From: Membranipora membranacea
Lineage: Eukaryota; Bryozoa; Gymnolaemata; Cheilostomatida; Membraniporidae
NCBI GenBank assembly: GCA_914767715.1
Contig: OU612074.1
Span: 10,388,062-10,452,061 of the forward strand
DNA: 64,000 nt
Direction: 5' to 3'
This document shows, in pieces, positions 37,001 to 47,800 of the stretch. The stretch's first letter is position 1; every line of letters begins with the position of its first letter. A program made the translations under genes and the position numbers. The notes under the pieces were generated by a model. That model was not told the DNA's origin. It searched no databases and saw only the letters and a program-made list of their open reading frames with translations.

Positions 37001-39333
37001 AAGACTTTTCACATATCATGAGGTAAGTGTCAGATTGAATAGCTATTAATTTTGTGGTATGCTACCTGAGTGATCAGATTTGGAGACAATTCAAGTGCAA
37101 AAAGAATTCATGGGTGTGAAATTGGCTCAAATATTCTTGCTCATTCTAAATGAAGGTTCCCATTGTTTCCTCGGTAAACTGGCTCAAACTGCTGGTAAAA
37201 GATTCCAGTTGGCTCTTAGGTCAGAATCTGCTTCCACTCAGTCTCTTTACAGTTTTGGCGCCTATATAAGAACTTTTCATATACTCCAATAGGTTGATGT
37301 GGCAAGTGGATACAAAGAGACAGAGAAACTTATAGATGAACTGATGAATATGAAGATCCCTCAATATAAACCTTCATCTAATCATGTCCAGCTCTGTGAT
37401 AAAGGTTTGATCATTTCTTAACTTAGATACATTTGCTTTTAGACTACGCAAAGACTAAAGCAGTATATAGCCTGGCAGCAAGTTCTCCAGTAGTTATGTC
37501 ATTACTGCTGCAAATAATTTTTTGGAAAAAATAAGTAATGAAAAATGAATTCTTTTGGCTTGTAGTGTACATTGAAGGGGAGACAATTTCAGTTACTATT
37601 TACCCGAAAGTGTTATGAAATTTGTTTAGTGTCAAAATATTGCGGATATTCTGTAGAACTAGCTGCCAGACTATATGTTCCTTTGGTCGTTCGGTAGTGT
37701 TTAAAATCTGATATATGACCATTCGTCATAAAATTATACCTTCATAAAATTATACGGAACATTTATTGAAAGAGAGGCACTCTTTCAACCATCAATAATT
37801 CATGGCAAGTAGAGCGTTGAATTTTTTTACCATGTAAATCTGACATAACTTTATTATAAGTACCCGCTTCTCGGCCTATTGGCTAAGATAAAAGTGTCAC
37901 TGCCAATGGCCGATTAGTGCCAGTTCAGTTTTGGCAGCTCGCTGCACACCCACGATTAGGAGGTCTTCTATGGCCTCACCTCTAGGATGCATTCTAGTTT
38001 TCTAGGATGTATCACATTCTCAGTATGAGGATTTAGGGCACCTTGCGTCCCTCTTTAGGGGCAGCCACATCTTCTGTTTCTTACTAAACAGCAAGTACCC
38101 GCTGACTATAACATGCATTTGATAGTCTTTAACTTGACTTTGATATAAAATATCCCGCTACATTGCTGCTACCTCTCAAGCATCAGGACTTCATTTTATA
38201 ATCTTTGTTTTCATTTTAGAATGCAGGAATGTTCAGCTTGCTGTTGAAATTTCACAGTCATCCCCGAAGCTCTTTGAACTTCCCGCATTAGCCAATCACC
38301 CTCCTCCAACCTCTATGAGATTACTCAACACTCTCAAATTCCCAGATGCTGTCCGATGTGTAACTAAACATCGGAATAAGATTTATGCTGGCACTGGAGA
38401 TAGACTTATGAGCGCTCTTGATGCAGTAAATACCAGTCCCCCATCCGAGCTTGTGAACTTTGGTGATGGGGTGTCAAGTATCCAATTTCATAATGATGAG
38501 CTGTATGTGTTAATACATAAAAGCAGTAAGGTTCATGTGTATGAGTTGGATGGAAATCTAAAGAGGTCCTGGTCCCATAAAAGTGGCAGTGCTGCTGGTA
38601 TCAATACGCTCCGAGTAGTAAATGAGAAGGTGGTTGTTCCAGATGGAGCCTCTAAATCTCTATCACTTTACACTCTTCAGGGTGAGCTTATAAAACAGAT
38701 CAAGATTCCTGGTATGTCAACATTGCGTAAATCATTAGCTGTATGCGGTTCTGACTCTGCTATCTTATCTGACTGGGGTGCAAACAGTGTACTCAGAGTA
38801 AACATAGACAGTGGCGAGGTGATGTGGACATATAACCATGTAAACAGACCACAAGGAGTTGTCTGCTACAAGGACAGATATGTACTCGTGTCTAACCCGA
38901 ACGAAGACACAAAGATATGGATACTGGATGCGGGTACAGGTAATGTCATGTTCGTCTATCTATACTATATGATTTTTGTTTCCGCTATAATGTCTGACAT
39001 TTTACATTTCACAAAAGGAAGTTTAATAGAGCACTGCCAACCCATTTGTTTGATATTTTGTTTGTATCATGTTCATGCACTCCTCCTCCCCTTCCCCTCC
39101 CCCTCCCTAAATGTGTTGAAGTAAATTATAGTGACAGAAAACTCTAAAGAAGAAGTTTTCAGTCTCAACTTCATTTCTCTATAATTTACTTTTTAGGGGA
39201 GATGGTAGGTGAATTATGTGGAGAGACCGGAGTCAGTTGCTCCCATTTTGACCTTAATGTTTTTGATGATACTCTTATTGTCGCTAAATTCCAACAGAAA
39301 GTAGTGCAGTGCTATCAGCTTATCTCAGGATGA
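34049..39333 (+). CDS. TRIM-like RING/B-box/coiled-coil/propeller protein, copy 4 (614 aa)
   Basis: Exons: 34,049-34,212; 34,479-34,638; 34,893-35,076; 35,712-35,908; 36,852-37,022; 37,293-37,404; 38,220-38,939; 39,197-39,333 (1845 nt, phases close). RING and B-box ligands are intact. B-box 2 has C-A-A-C where the others have C-A-G-C, and the start of the coiled coil differs (V-E-Q-L-T-N-M-S). Exon 7 is mosaic: its first third matches copy 3 (V-L-I-H-K-S-S-K-V-H-V-Y-E) and its middle matches copies 1 and 2 (V-P-D-G-A-S-K-S-L-S-L-Y). This is the last unit of the array. Homology to the spacers stops about 85 bp after the stop codon, and no ITAM-tail exon follows within the window. Inferred role as for copy 1. 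Confidence 0.9.
35204..35682. mobile_element. MITE family A, intron 3 of copy 4
   Basis: Equivalent of 17,470-17,949 with both inverted ends present. Confidence 0.6.
37864..37897 (+). repeat. U2 snRNA 5'-end-like segment in intron 6 (copy 4)
   Basis: Same as 222-255 with GATAA for GATCA. Confidence 0.6.
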
Positions 39334-39478
39334 GTGTTTTAACAAGGATATCATTTTTTGAAAATCGTTTGGCTGTAAAATAACATCTTTCATTGTATTG
39401 CTACTGTGTAAATCGCAACAGGCAATATTTATTATTATCAAATCAATTATTATTACCTTTACTGTTTCCCTCAGCAAA

Positions 39479-39650
39479 CTCAATGTTTCCACAGCCCTGT
39501 ATTGTCGTAATGTTCTATTTGATAAGGATATTTTTCTACTACTCTTTCTACAAAATAGCAAACCTTTACTGTTTCCACAGCCCTGTTTTGTCGTAATGTT
39601 CTATTTGATAAGGATATTTTTCTACTACTCTTTCTACAAAATAGCAAACC
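39479..39650. repeat. 86-bp tandem duplication at the array edge
   Basis: Two nearly identical units (tgtttccacagccctgt ... aaaatagcaaacc) start at 39,484 and 39,570. They lie 60-70 bp beyond the last base with homology to the TRIM cassette. Confidence 0.9.
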
Positions 39651-40855
39651 ATATTATTATACTAAGTTTTCTGATTATAGTGCTCATACTTTAAGTATCA
39701 ACCTGTGCCTGCTAATTTATGGAGGATAACGGTTTCTTTTTCGGTGTTGTTCACTAAGAGTTTATATTTATAGTCCTGCCATTTAAATTTCGTCCTCTCC
39801 AGCCTTTCTGGAGTCCATCCGACTTGGAATAAGTATCAGACACTTTTCATTACACTAATCACCTCAGTAAAGCTATAAAGTGAATTGAAGGTAAGGGTTT
39901 CTTGCAATGACCGAGCTTATCCTATCATTTTGTTCCAGGTTATAGCTTTTTTTGCTTCTTTGCTTTGTTTTTATCGCAAATAAAGATTAAAATGACAAAA
40001 ACACATCTAATCAAAGCTACAATCTGTAACCCGATGTTAAGAGTGACATCAACAATATTAAAGTACCTAGAAATCACAGAATTGGAAGCTCTGTCAACTA
40101 ACTGATAACAGGGCTATGAGGTTTTAAGACACAGTTAGAGGACTGTGACACATGGATGATGTAGAACAAGCTTGTTCCCTCTGAGTGATATTGCAAAAGT
40201 TGGTTATCAATGCCCCGCACCTTGACAGCCTTACAGAGAGAGCAAATTTGTTCTAAAGATGATGCGTTTATGTAAACTCGGATAATTTATATTTACACCA
40301 CACTACAATCATGTTTCATGATACCGCATACTTTCACGAACATGTTTAAATCGGCACCATTCTGCTCAGCTTAATTATCAGGGTAATTATTTGACGGCTG
40401 TCAATATGCGACATTCAGCTTGCTAACTACACTCTGTTCTTTCAGACCAATATCCTAGATTGAAAGTTTGGATATAGGATATGTTAAGGTCCTCGTTAAT
40501 CTGCAACTTACCAGTGTTAAACCAATGAACTAAACCTAGGCCTTGTAAGTAAAAAATTATTCAATCGGAGTTGCCTGTTTACTTTGCATGTAAGGGCAAC
40601 TTCTAAATATCAAATTTAGATTTTAAAGTTGTGTGTTTGGAGTTGTGAAGACATGCATTTAGAATGTCCAGGAAATCTTTTTGACGTGCAATGATTGGTT
40701 AGCTCTATATATGTCAAAGTTCATGTCAAAATTTGGATAATGTGGTGACAAGACACTGGCACCAGAAATAGATAGTAGTAAGTATATCCCAAGAACTCCT
40801 TTTCATTTCACTTCATTTGCATATCACTTCCAGCTCTTTGATCATCCATTCTCAT
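39651..40855. other. Unannotated spacer
   Basis: I see no coding exon, RNA gene or clear repeat here. Open frames are short and overlap poly(A/T)-rich sequence. Confidence 0.5.
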
Positions 40856-41136
40856 AGCTTGTCTTGACAAGCTTTTCAGGTCAGGCTCAAGTTCTCTGCC
40901 ATTGAGAACTTAGTCAGCCTGTTGTCTGTGAGTGAGTGAGTCACAGTGTGGAAGTGACACTGAGTTGAGTGTCTGATGTTGTATTAGCTAGACTAGTCAC
41001 TAGTGACTAGTGCAATGATATATATTATTATATATACAGGCCTATACTTTTACACTGATAAGACAGGATACAGTTCTCAGTAGCTGAGAACTTGTAGTAG
41101 CAAGGAGTAAAAGACTCCTTGGTACCAGTAGCCTGT
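40856..41136. other. Cluster of perfect short hairpins (candidate structured RNA or element)
   Basis: Within 281 bp: AGCTTGTC-TT-GACAAGCT (40,856-40,873); AAGTTCTC-7-GAGAACTT (40,889-40,911); CAGTGT-7-ACACTG (40,944-40,962); a perfect 20-bp palindrome (40,992-41,011); AGTTCTCAG-TAG-CTGAGAACT (41,072-41,092); CAAGGAGT-5-ACTCCTTG (41,101-41,121). ACAGGC (41,036-41,041) can pair with GCCTGT (41,131-41,136), enclosing the last two as a three-way junction. Strand and function are unknown. Confidence 0.5.
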
Positions 41137-41178
41137 CATGAAAAAGTTGGACTTACTTACAAACACAGAATTGATCAT

Positions 41179-41408
41179 GGGGGTTCTTTCGATTGGAATG
41201 AGTGATGCATTATTAAAACACGTTATCACTATCACATCGCTCAAAATTATCACTCACTTAGTCTTTCAATTAGACAAAATTGCTCCCAGATCGCTCACTC
41301 AGAATGTATATAGTTCCATCAAAGACTGAACAATCTGAAAGTGAGAGCCTAGCAGGGAGTATCGCTCAATCAGATTGCGATTTTGGCTGTTTCTAATTGA
41401 AAGACCCC
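41179..41408. mobile_element. MITE with GGGGTCTTTCAATTAGAA-type ends
   Basis: The left end (gggggttctttcgattggaa) and the right end (ttctaattgaaagacccc, 41,391-41,408) are imperfect inverted copies. A third copy of the motif (gtctttcaattagac) sits internally near 41,260. About 230 bp, no coding capacity. Confidence 0.5.
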
Positions 41409-41814
41409 ACTCCGAGTCACCAGTTACTTTGATGTGCCTGCTCTTCCCATTTGGAAAAACCAAGCAATCCCAACAGATTCGCATGTACCACTCACATGAT
41501 GATGTATAGCTACCTCAGGTATCTTCTAAATCCCTGCTCTCTGGAATTAAACAAATAAAATGAAGAATGGAAAATAAACGAAAGCCAGAGAGGAGGCCAG
41601 TCAAACATCGTTGCCAGAGTCCCATAGGTATTGAAGTAGAACTGCGGTAGCTACTGTCACTGTGTTCCAGTGTCGTATCGGCCACACTAAAAGACAAAGC
41701 ACCACCAACGCTGTTTCTATGAGAAGACTGTTGTACTAAAAATATGTTCGGTAAATGGCCATCCACCACACATCTCTGTAAAAGGCCCATCCCCTTGTGA
41801 CAAATACCTATCCG

Positions 41815-42110
41815 GCAGCGCTAACTAGCAATCCATTTCACCTTATATCAATCTCAAAGGGTTTGGATTGGTTTGTCGCCCCGATGATGAGTGTCTACAA
41901 TCCATTCTCATCTGTTACAAACCCATCCACCTCTGTCAAATTCGTGTCCGGACGCATTTATACAACGGGATGCCTATTTGGCAACCGGCGGTTGTCTGAG
42001 TGCTAACTGGATGCCTATCGGGCAACCACCGGATGCCACGCGGACATCTGGCGGTTGCCAAATAGGCATCCGGATGGGTTCTTAGCGCAGCAAAGACTGC
42101 CAAGCAGTGG
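41815..42110 (-). repeat. Diverged, inverted copy of repeat R1 outside the TRIM array
   Basis: The reverse complement aligns with 3660-3990: the acccatccGGATGCCTATTTGGCAACC motif, the GTCCGGACG / TCTGGACAC hairpin flank, the GATGATGAGTGT segment and the GGTTTGTCG end occur in the same order. Substitutions and gaps are frequent, so this is an older insertion. Confidence 0.6.
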
Positions 42111-42501
42111 AACACCCTTCCCACTGGCAGTTTACTGCTCATCCCTCCAGACTCCTAATAACTGAGTCTTGTATACTCGTGATACCGATATTTTTGACCC
42201 TGGAACGTTTAATTTATTAATGGCCAACAAATTACTGAGCCATTGTCCACCATTGATGTTAGTGATAAGCCAGAACAAGGCATGTAACAAGGTAGGCCTA
42301 TGTGTAAATGTGATGCATGTATGCGTATATCTCCTTGCATAATTAGTAGAAGAAGACTGACTGACTAAGTGTTTGGCCACGGACTTAATAGGCTAAATGA
42401 GCTGCAATTCGTGTAAGTTAAGTGGCAGAGTGCCAAGTGTTCTGAATGTCCAAGTGGCAGAATCTTGCACAAACTGCAATATGTAAGGCTGTGGTGCTGA
42501 A

Positions 42502-42515
42502 GGGGGGGGGGGGGG
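42502..42515. repeat. G14 homopolymer
   Basis: Uninterrupted run of 14 G in AT-rich sequence; length may be unreliable in an assembly. Confidence 0.9.
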
Positions 42516-42710
42516 CTGGCTAAGAATAGGTATTTCTGTGGGTAGTCTTGTTTGTCAAAACAGACTAGGACTACTACTCATACAAAGTGTACCAACCAAA
42601 ATAATGAATACATTACAAGTTTTTTATCATTTCTGAAAGGTCACCTTGACTAGCCGCTAGCAACGGGTGTGTGAAGGCTCAAAAGATGATGAGACGTAGC
42701 ATGAATTCAA

Positions 42711-43228
42711 TAGACAGTTTTCTGAGCTCTGATTTAGGCCTCAATTCGGAGTTGTCCTCTCCCCAGTTTGGTACTTTTAACCCACGCCGCATAGGAAAAA
42801 CGTGCTGATAAGAGGGTTATCTCGAAAACCGCTTAAAATAGGATAAAAATTATTTTTGATTCAGAATCTTCAACATCGAAAACTCATATGGACATAGTTT
42901 GGGAAATAATTTTAGTATTTGAATACTCAATTATAGCATTTTCTGCCTGTTTTGCGGACAATTTGGCAGAATTTTTCACAAGTTTCGTCACTAAAATTGA
43001 GATTTATCAATACAACATTCAAGCCTCCAATGATTTGGAAACCCTGTCTCACAGGGTTTTCAATGGTGCAGACTCTGAATCGAAAATCATTTTTATCCTA
43101 ACATAAGCGGTTTTCAAGATAACCCTCTTTCAGCAGGTTTTTTCCTATGCGGGGTGGGTTTAAAGTACCAAACTGGAGGGAGGACAACTACAAATTGAGG
43201 CCTAAATCAGAGCTCAGAAAACTGTCTA
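42711..43228. mobile_element. Foldback/MITE element with ~165-bp inverted arms
   Basis: Arm 42,713-42,879 (gacagttttctgagctctgatttaggcc...) is repeated in inverse at about 43,053-43,226 with few mismatches. TA flanks both ends, as expected for a mariner-like TA target site. The ~170-bp centre is AT-rich and non-coding. Confidence 0.75.
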
Positions 43229-44575
43229 TAGATGTGTACCTGTGCTACCATTAAGATAGGCTTTTCCTGCTAAATATAATATGTCGTAGGTCAGGGCCAT
43301 TTTTTTATGTCTTTCAATTCTATTTTCAGTATACTATAGAAAATTGACCACCATCTGAGTAGCGATATAACTAATAACTAACTCCTGCTAAACCTCAACC
43401 AACTGCATGGATAGGTTTCAATTAACTCAAATTTAGCCTCTCAATAGCCAGACTAACTGTGAACTTTTGCAAATGGTATGTATGTATGTACCTTTACTAA
43501 TTTATTTGCATGAATAACAAGACGTTTCAGCTGTGCTGTCTAAAAGATTTGAGCTCTGTCTAAAAATGCACAAAATTAAAAAAGTGAATAAGACTACATA
43601 TTGTAAAATGAGAATAAAAGTATAAAAATACAAAAGACTAAAATAATGCACTGTTTGGCGGCTATATTACGATAACAATGTTTAAGGCAGTTAGTCCTGT
43701 GTCTGAGCATTTTATGGCGCCCGAAGGGGAGAGTGTCTAGTTTAAAAACAGGACTATAACTGCAGAGCTTGATTGTCTATCCCATACATTTCACATTATG
43801 ACACTGTGTTTGTTTTACTTCGGTTACAAATACAAACACTAACCTATAAATAAACATAAACATGATAAGATAAGATTGATTTATCTGGTAATATAGTCAA
43901 TGACATATTACAATGATGGAGAAGGAATGTCTCTGTTGTTTAAAATCTTGATGCTAACCGGTATAAAGCTATTTAGAAATCTATCCTAACTTTCTGTAAA
44001 ACATATTGTGATCTTGGGCATGAATAGCAGTCGTTTAAAATATGCTCATCACAGTTGGCATAGCTTGTTGCTAAAATACGTATTCGCTCAACTACGTAGC
44101 TGGTAATGGTAACATCGACAGAAAAATTATTACGATTAAAATGTTTAAAAAGTCGTGTTTGTTCTTGGACAGTTGATGAAAAATACCGTAACTCGATATT
44201 ATAAGTTATAAAGTAGTTTAAGTGCCTAAACTCTGTCTGCGTTGCTGGTTATAGAATTCCATCATCAAACCACACCCTGCTGTAATTTATGGAATGCAAC
44301 CCCAGCAGAGATTGAGCCATCTACTACAAATCAATCTCTATTCAATAGACATAAAAAGTTGAACTCAGTGAAACACAGATTGCCAGATATTGGCTCATGA
44401 TCAGTTAAAGTAAGAACAATATTTATATATACATATAATAATATTCAGTGTATTTGTTATTCGGTGCGGCTTTAGCGGCCAATAAGAATATGATTACATC
44501 ATAAGACATGATACAAACTATCTCTTTAGCACACCTTTGTACAAAGTAAGGCTGGGTAAGCTCGATTAGCAGCAT
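43229..44575. other. Unannotated spacer
   Basis: AT-rich with a short GTAT microsatellite near 43,475. No coding exon or RNA gene recognised. Confidence 0.5.
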
Positions 44576-44646
44576 TGGTAGCGACCGGGATTCGAACCTG
44601 CAACTCTCAGTAGCCCGAACCCTTACCACTACACCACCCTGCTACC
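44576..44646 (-). repeat. tRNA-derived SINE head (minus strand)
   Basis: On the minus strand: GGTAGCAGGGTGGTGTAG, then a box A-like TGGTGTAGTGGTAAGG (44,621-44,639), then a perfect box B GGTTCGAATCC (44,588-44,598). The ends GGTAGC / GCTACC pair as an acceptor stem. The T-arm has mismatches outside the loop, so a tRNA-derived SINE is likelier than an active tRNA gene. Its body would lie at lower coordinates. Confidence 0.55.
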
Positions 44647-44867
44647 TATAACAGTAATTATATAGATGCCAACAAGCAGTAAAAGAAAAATAAAGGCGAC
44701 AACAGCCACATCCTAGCTGAAACCACCCCTTGTTCTCATGGTTTCTTTGGGAGCTTCGTCTTAATTGTCTTTCTGTATGATTTTTTAAACCCAGCTAAGA
44801 CTTGAAAATTTCTATACCTTGTAGACATTATCCAGCCTGAGGTCCAGCTCCTGAGTATGACCCCAGA

Positions 44868-47800
44868 ATGAGTATCACGGCCCTTAAGAGATTCATGTGG
44901 AGGAAAGGCTACATCGTACTGATCCTCATCGTTGTGGTTGTGACACTCAAGTTTATATATGATACACCAACGAGTCAGCCATTTGATACATCTGATTTAC
45001 TGACTAAACTACATGATGGACCTGGGGCTAATCTTATTAAGAAGAGAGAAGAGGAGCGTAGACTGAGGCTTACATCTGCTGTGGCTGGCTACTGTAACCA
45101 CCCTGAAAATATATCATTGGGAGCTGAGGGTATGTGATGAATTGTTGTTATCAATGGTGATTGATTGAGTTATTGTATTTCTATCACTAACTGTAAAAGT
45201 TGTCAGAAAAATGTTGCTAATGAAGTTGCCTTGCATGCAAAAATAGGGTTAAAAAATAGTATTATTTACATAAATGCACATATGTCTCAAAAAGCAAAGT
45301 AGCTTTGAACTGGCATCTGTCCTAATCTATATCAAAAATTGGGATATCGGCCAAGTAATTTTAATATTATCTAAACATCCGAGGACAATTTTTGATGGAA
45401 TAGCTACAGCATCCGAATAATGTGATTCTGACTGGTAATTAAAGCAATGATCTCTTCCTGGGTTGCTGGAAGTGGCATTTCAAAATCTGAAACAGCCCAC
45501 AGCTTGATTTCTTTCCCATCATCCAAAATGGTGTACTAACACAGCCTTGAAATAATTATTATCTTTATTCTGACTAGTGATTTTCACACAGAGTGTTAAA
45601 CCTTTAAAGGGCAACCAAGGTTTCGCAGCAATGCATTAATGGGTAGGAATAATGAGCTGGGCAGCATCAGCTTTGTGCATTACGCGATGCAAAACTCAAA
45701 GTAGTTGCTGACTCTAAGCTGGATAACACTTCAGTTTAGGGAAGGTTCCAAGACTTTGCTGTAATAATTATAGAACACAGGCTAAATAATAACAGGAACA
45801 GGAAACTGCTAAGTGGTATTCTCTTTTAGCTGAGTTTGAGTGCCTGATGGAAGAAATGTTTCACAAGAATTCTGGCTGAATAATCATCCGATTTATATTT
45901 TGTCTTTTTCCCCATGCAGAAGGTGCAATCTGCTATTAATCAATGGCCATCAATGAGAAGTTGTTTGAAACCTTGGTTGCCCTTTAAGAGTCTCGTTGCA
46001 TAAAAAGTGGCACATTGTATTAAAAAGATTTTGTTATAAAAATTCAGTAAAATAATTTTAAAAGAGTAAAAATCTATTCTTTGTAAGATATGACATCCTG
46101 GTTAGCATATGACAGTAACAATGTGTGTTTGCGTAATTCGGTTCTATCTCTTTTTATCCTCACAGGTTTACCTCCCGATGATTATAAGCTGATTTCAGTG
46201 ACGGTATTAATAAGACATGGGAATCGGCTCCCCATGCCTGACACAGTACCTCTCGGCCCGATGTCCATACCAAAGGTCAAATGTAAGCTTAAAGTATCGA
46301 AGAGCTCAATGCCAAAACTCTTAGGACAGTTTATTGGTAAGTTATTGTTTGACAATTCTAACAAATTACCGGCTCAACTAAATAGCAGACCATTATGTCA
46401 GGAGAGCAAATTTGGACGGTTTCCCCAAAATATAACTTGTCTTGACAAGTTTTCTCAGTCTTGCTCACTGGGTCTCCGACATCACCAACCCTCTAAAGAT
46501 AGTTTTCCTCACACTGTTACCAAGAAGTGGTTTACCATATAGATAGGATAATTGCTCAAAATATGCCAAGGTTGCTAATAGTGACATTCCATCGCCAACC
46601 ACAGCCCACAATTAATTAGACTGTGGTTGATATTGGAATTCCACTTCCAGCATAGCAATGAGCAAAAGCAGCTATATTATGTTGTATTATGATTATATCT
46701 TGAATCCATCAACATTTTTAAATTCCGGTAATATATGTAAATGAACAGTCTACGTACACTGTAATCATGAGTTGTCTTCTCTCTGACAAGTAGTGTTAAT
46801 GAGAGAATAACTCTGGTATTTTTTCAAACGCGTTGCTGGATGGCGCAACCCTCCCTGATGCCACAAACTCTTTATTGTTAAAATCAATTATTCTCACAAA
46901 ACTATTCTTAGTTTTAGCCCTGTCACACTATTAACAAGTTCATAAATTTGATAGATTTCCAATCTCGATTCTGGTCGTCACCGATTTACAGCTGCGGGTG
47001 AGGAGACCACCGCTTTTGGTTGTTTGGTAGACTGCTTGTAACATAAATCTGGAATCATCTAGGCTCTTCTTCACCAATAATCCAGAAAGGGAAATGATAG
47101 CTAGTTGTAACACTTGAATTAATGTCTCTGTAATTACCATAAACATATATTATAATTATATATGTTATATATTATATAATGTCAAATTATATATAATAGC
47201 TGGTATGTTAACGATAATATATGTTTAGTTATATATAATAGATGTGATGTTCTATATGATAGATGTATAGTTTTATATTATATATGTTCTTTCATATATT
47301 ATATATGTCATGTTATATATTATATATGTTATGTTATAGACAATAAATGTTATGTTTTTTAGTATTTATGTTAATGGTTATTACAGCTAAGGTAGAGCAC
47401 ACTGAGACGGGCGGAGTAGACTCCCAGGTGTGGCCGTATTATCTCATACCTAATACTGATCTATGTGAGGCAGCAGATCTAACACAGATAGGTGTGGAAC
47501 AGCAGCTACAGAACGGCAGGATACTCAGAGAGGTAGGAGCACTCTGCGGGATAAACAGTACTCAAAGACCAATGCATGTTATAATCAGGTAGTTACTTAT
47601 GATGAAGTTGTGTCAGATTTGCTTGGTGAAAAATTCAATGCTCACTTGGCATTCATTATTGATGGTGGAAATTGATGCGACTATGACATAACTTTACCAT
47701 AAGTTACTGCCTGACTATAACATTAGTCTTTGGGTAGTCTTTAAGTCTGTATTGAGTTATCTTCTTTGGTATCTTATATCCTCAAGTAGTTGATTATCTT

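Noticed and set aside
1-39650. CRISPR-like array because of regular repeats
   Set aside because: Repeats are 8-11-kb gene duplications in a eukaryotic, intron-containing locus, with no short direct-repeat/spacer structure.
44576-44646. Functional tRNA gene
   Set aside because: Box B and the acceptor ends fit, but the T-stem has mismatches and no regular anticodon arm can be drawn. A SINE head is more likely.
46090-46542. A 150-codon open frame taken as one exon
   Set aside because: Only 46,166-46,336 is coding. The rest is intron read-through past a good donor (gtaagt), and splicing there keeps the phosphatase frame.
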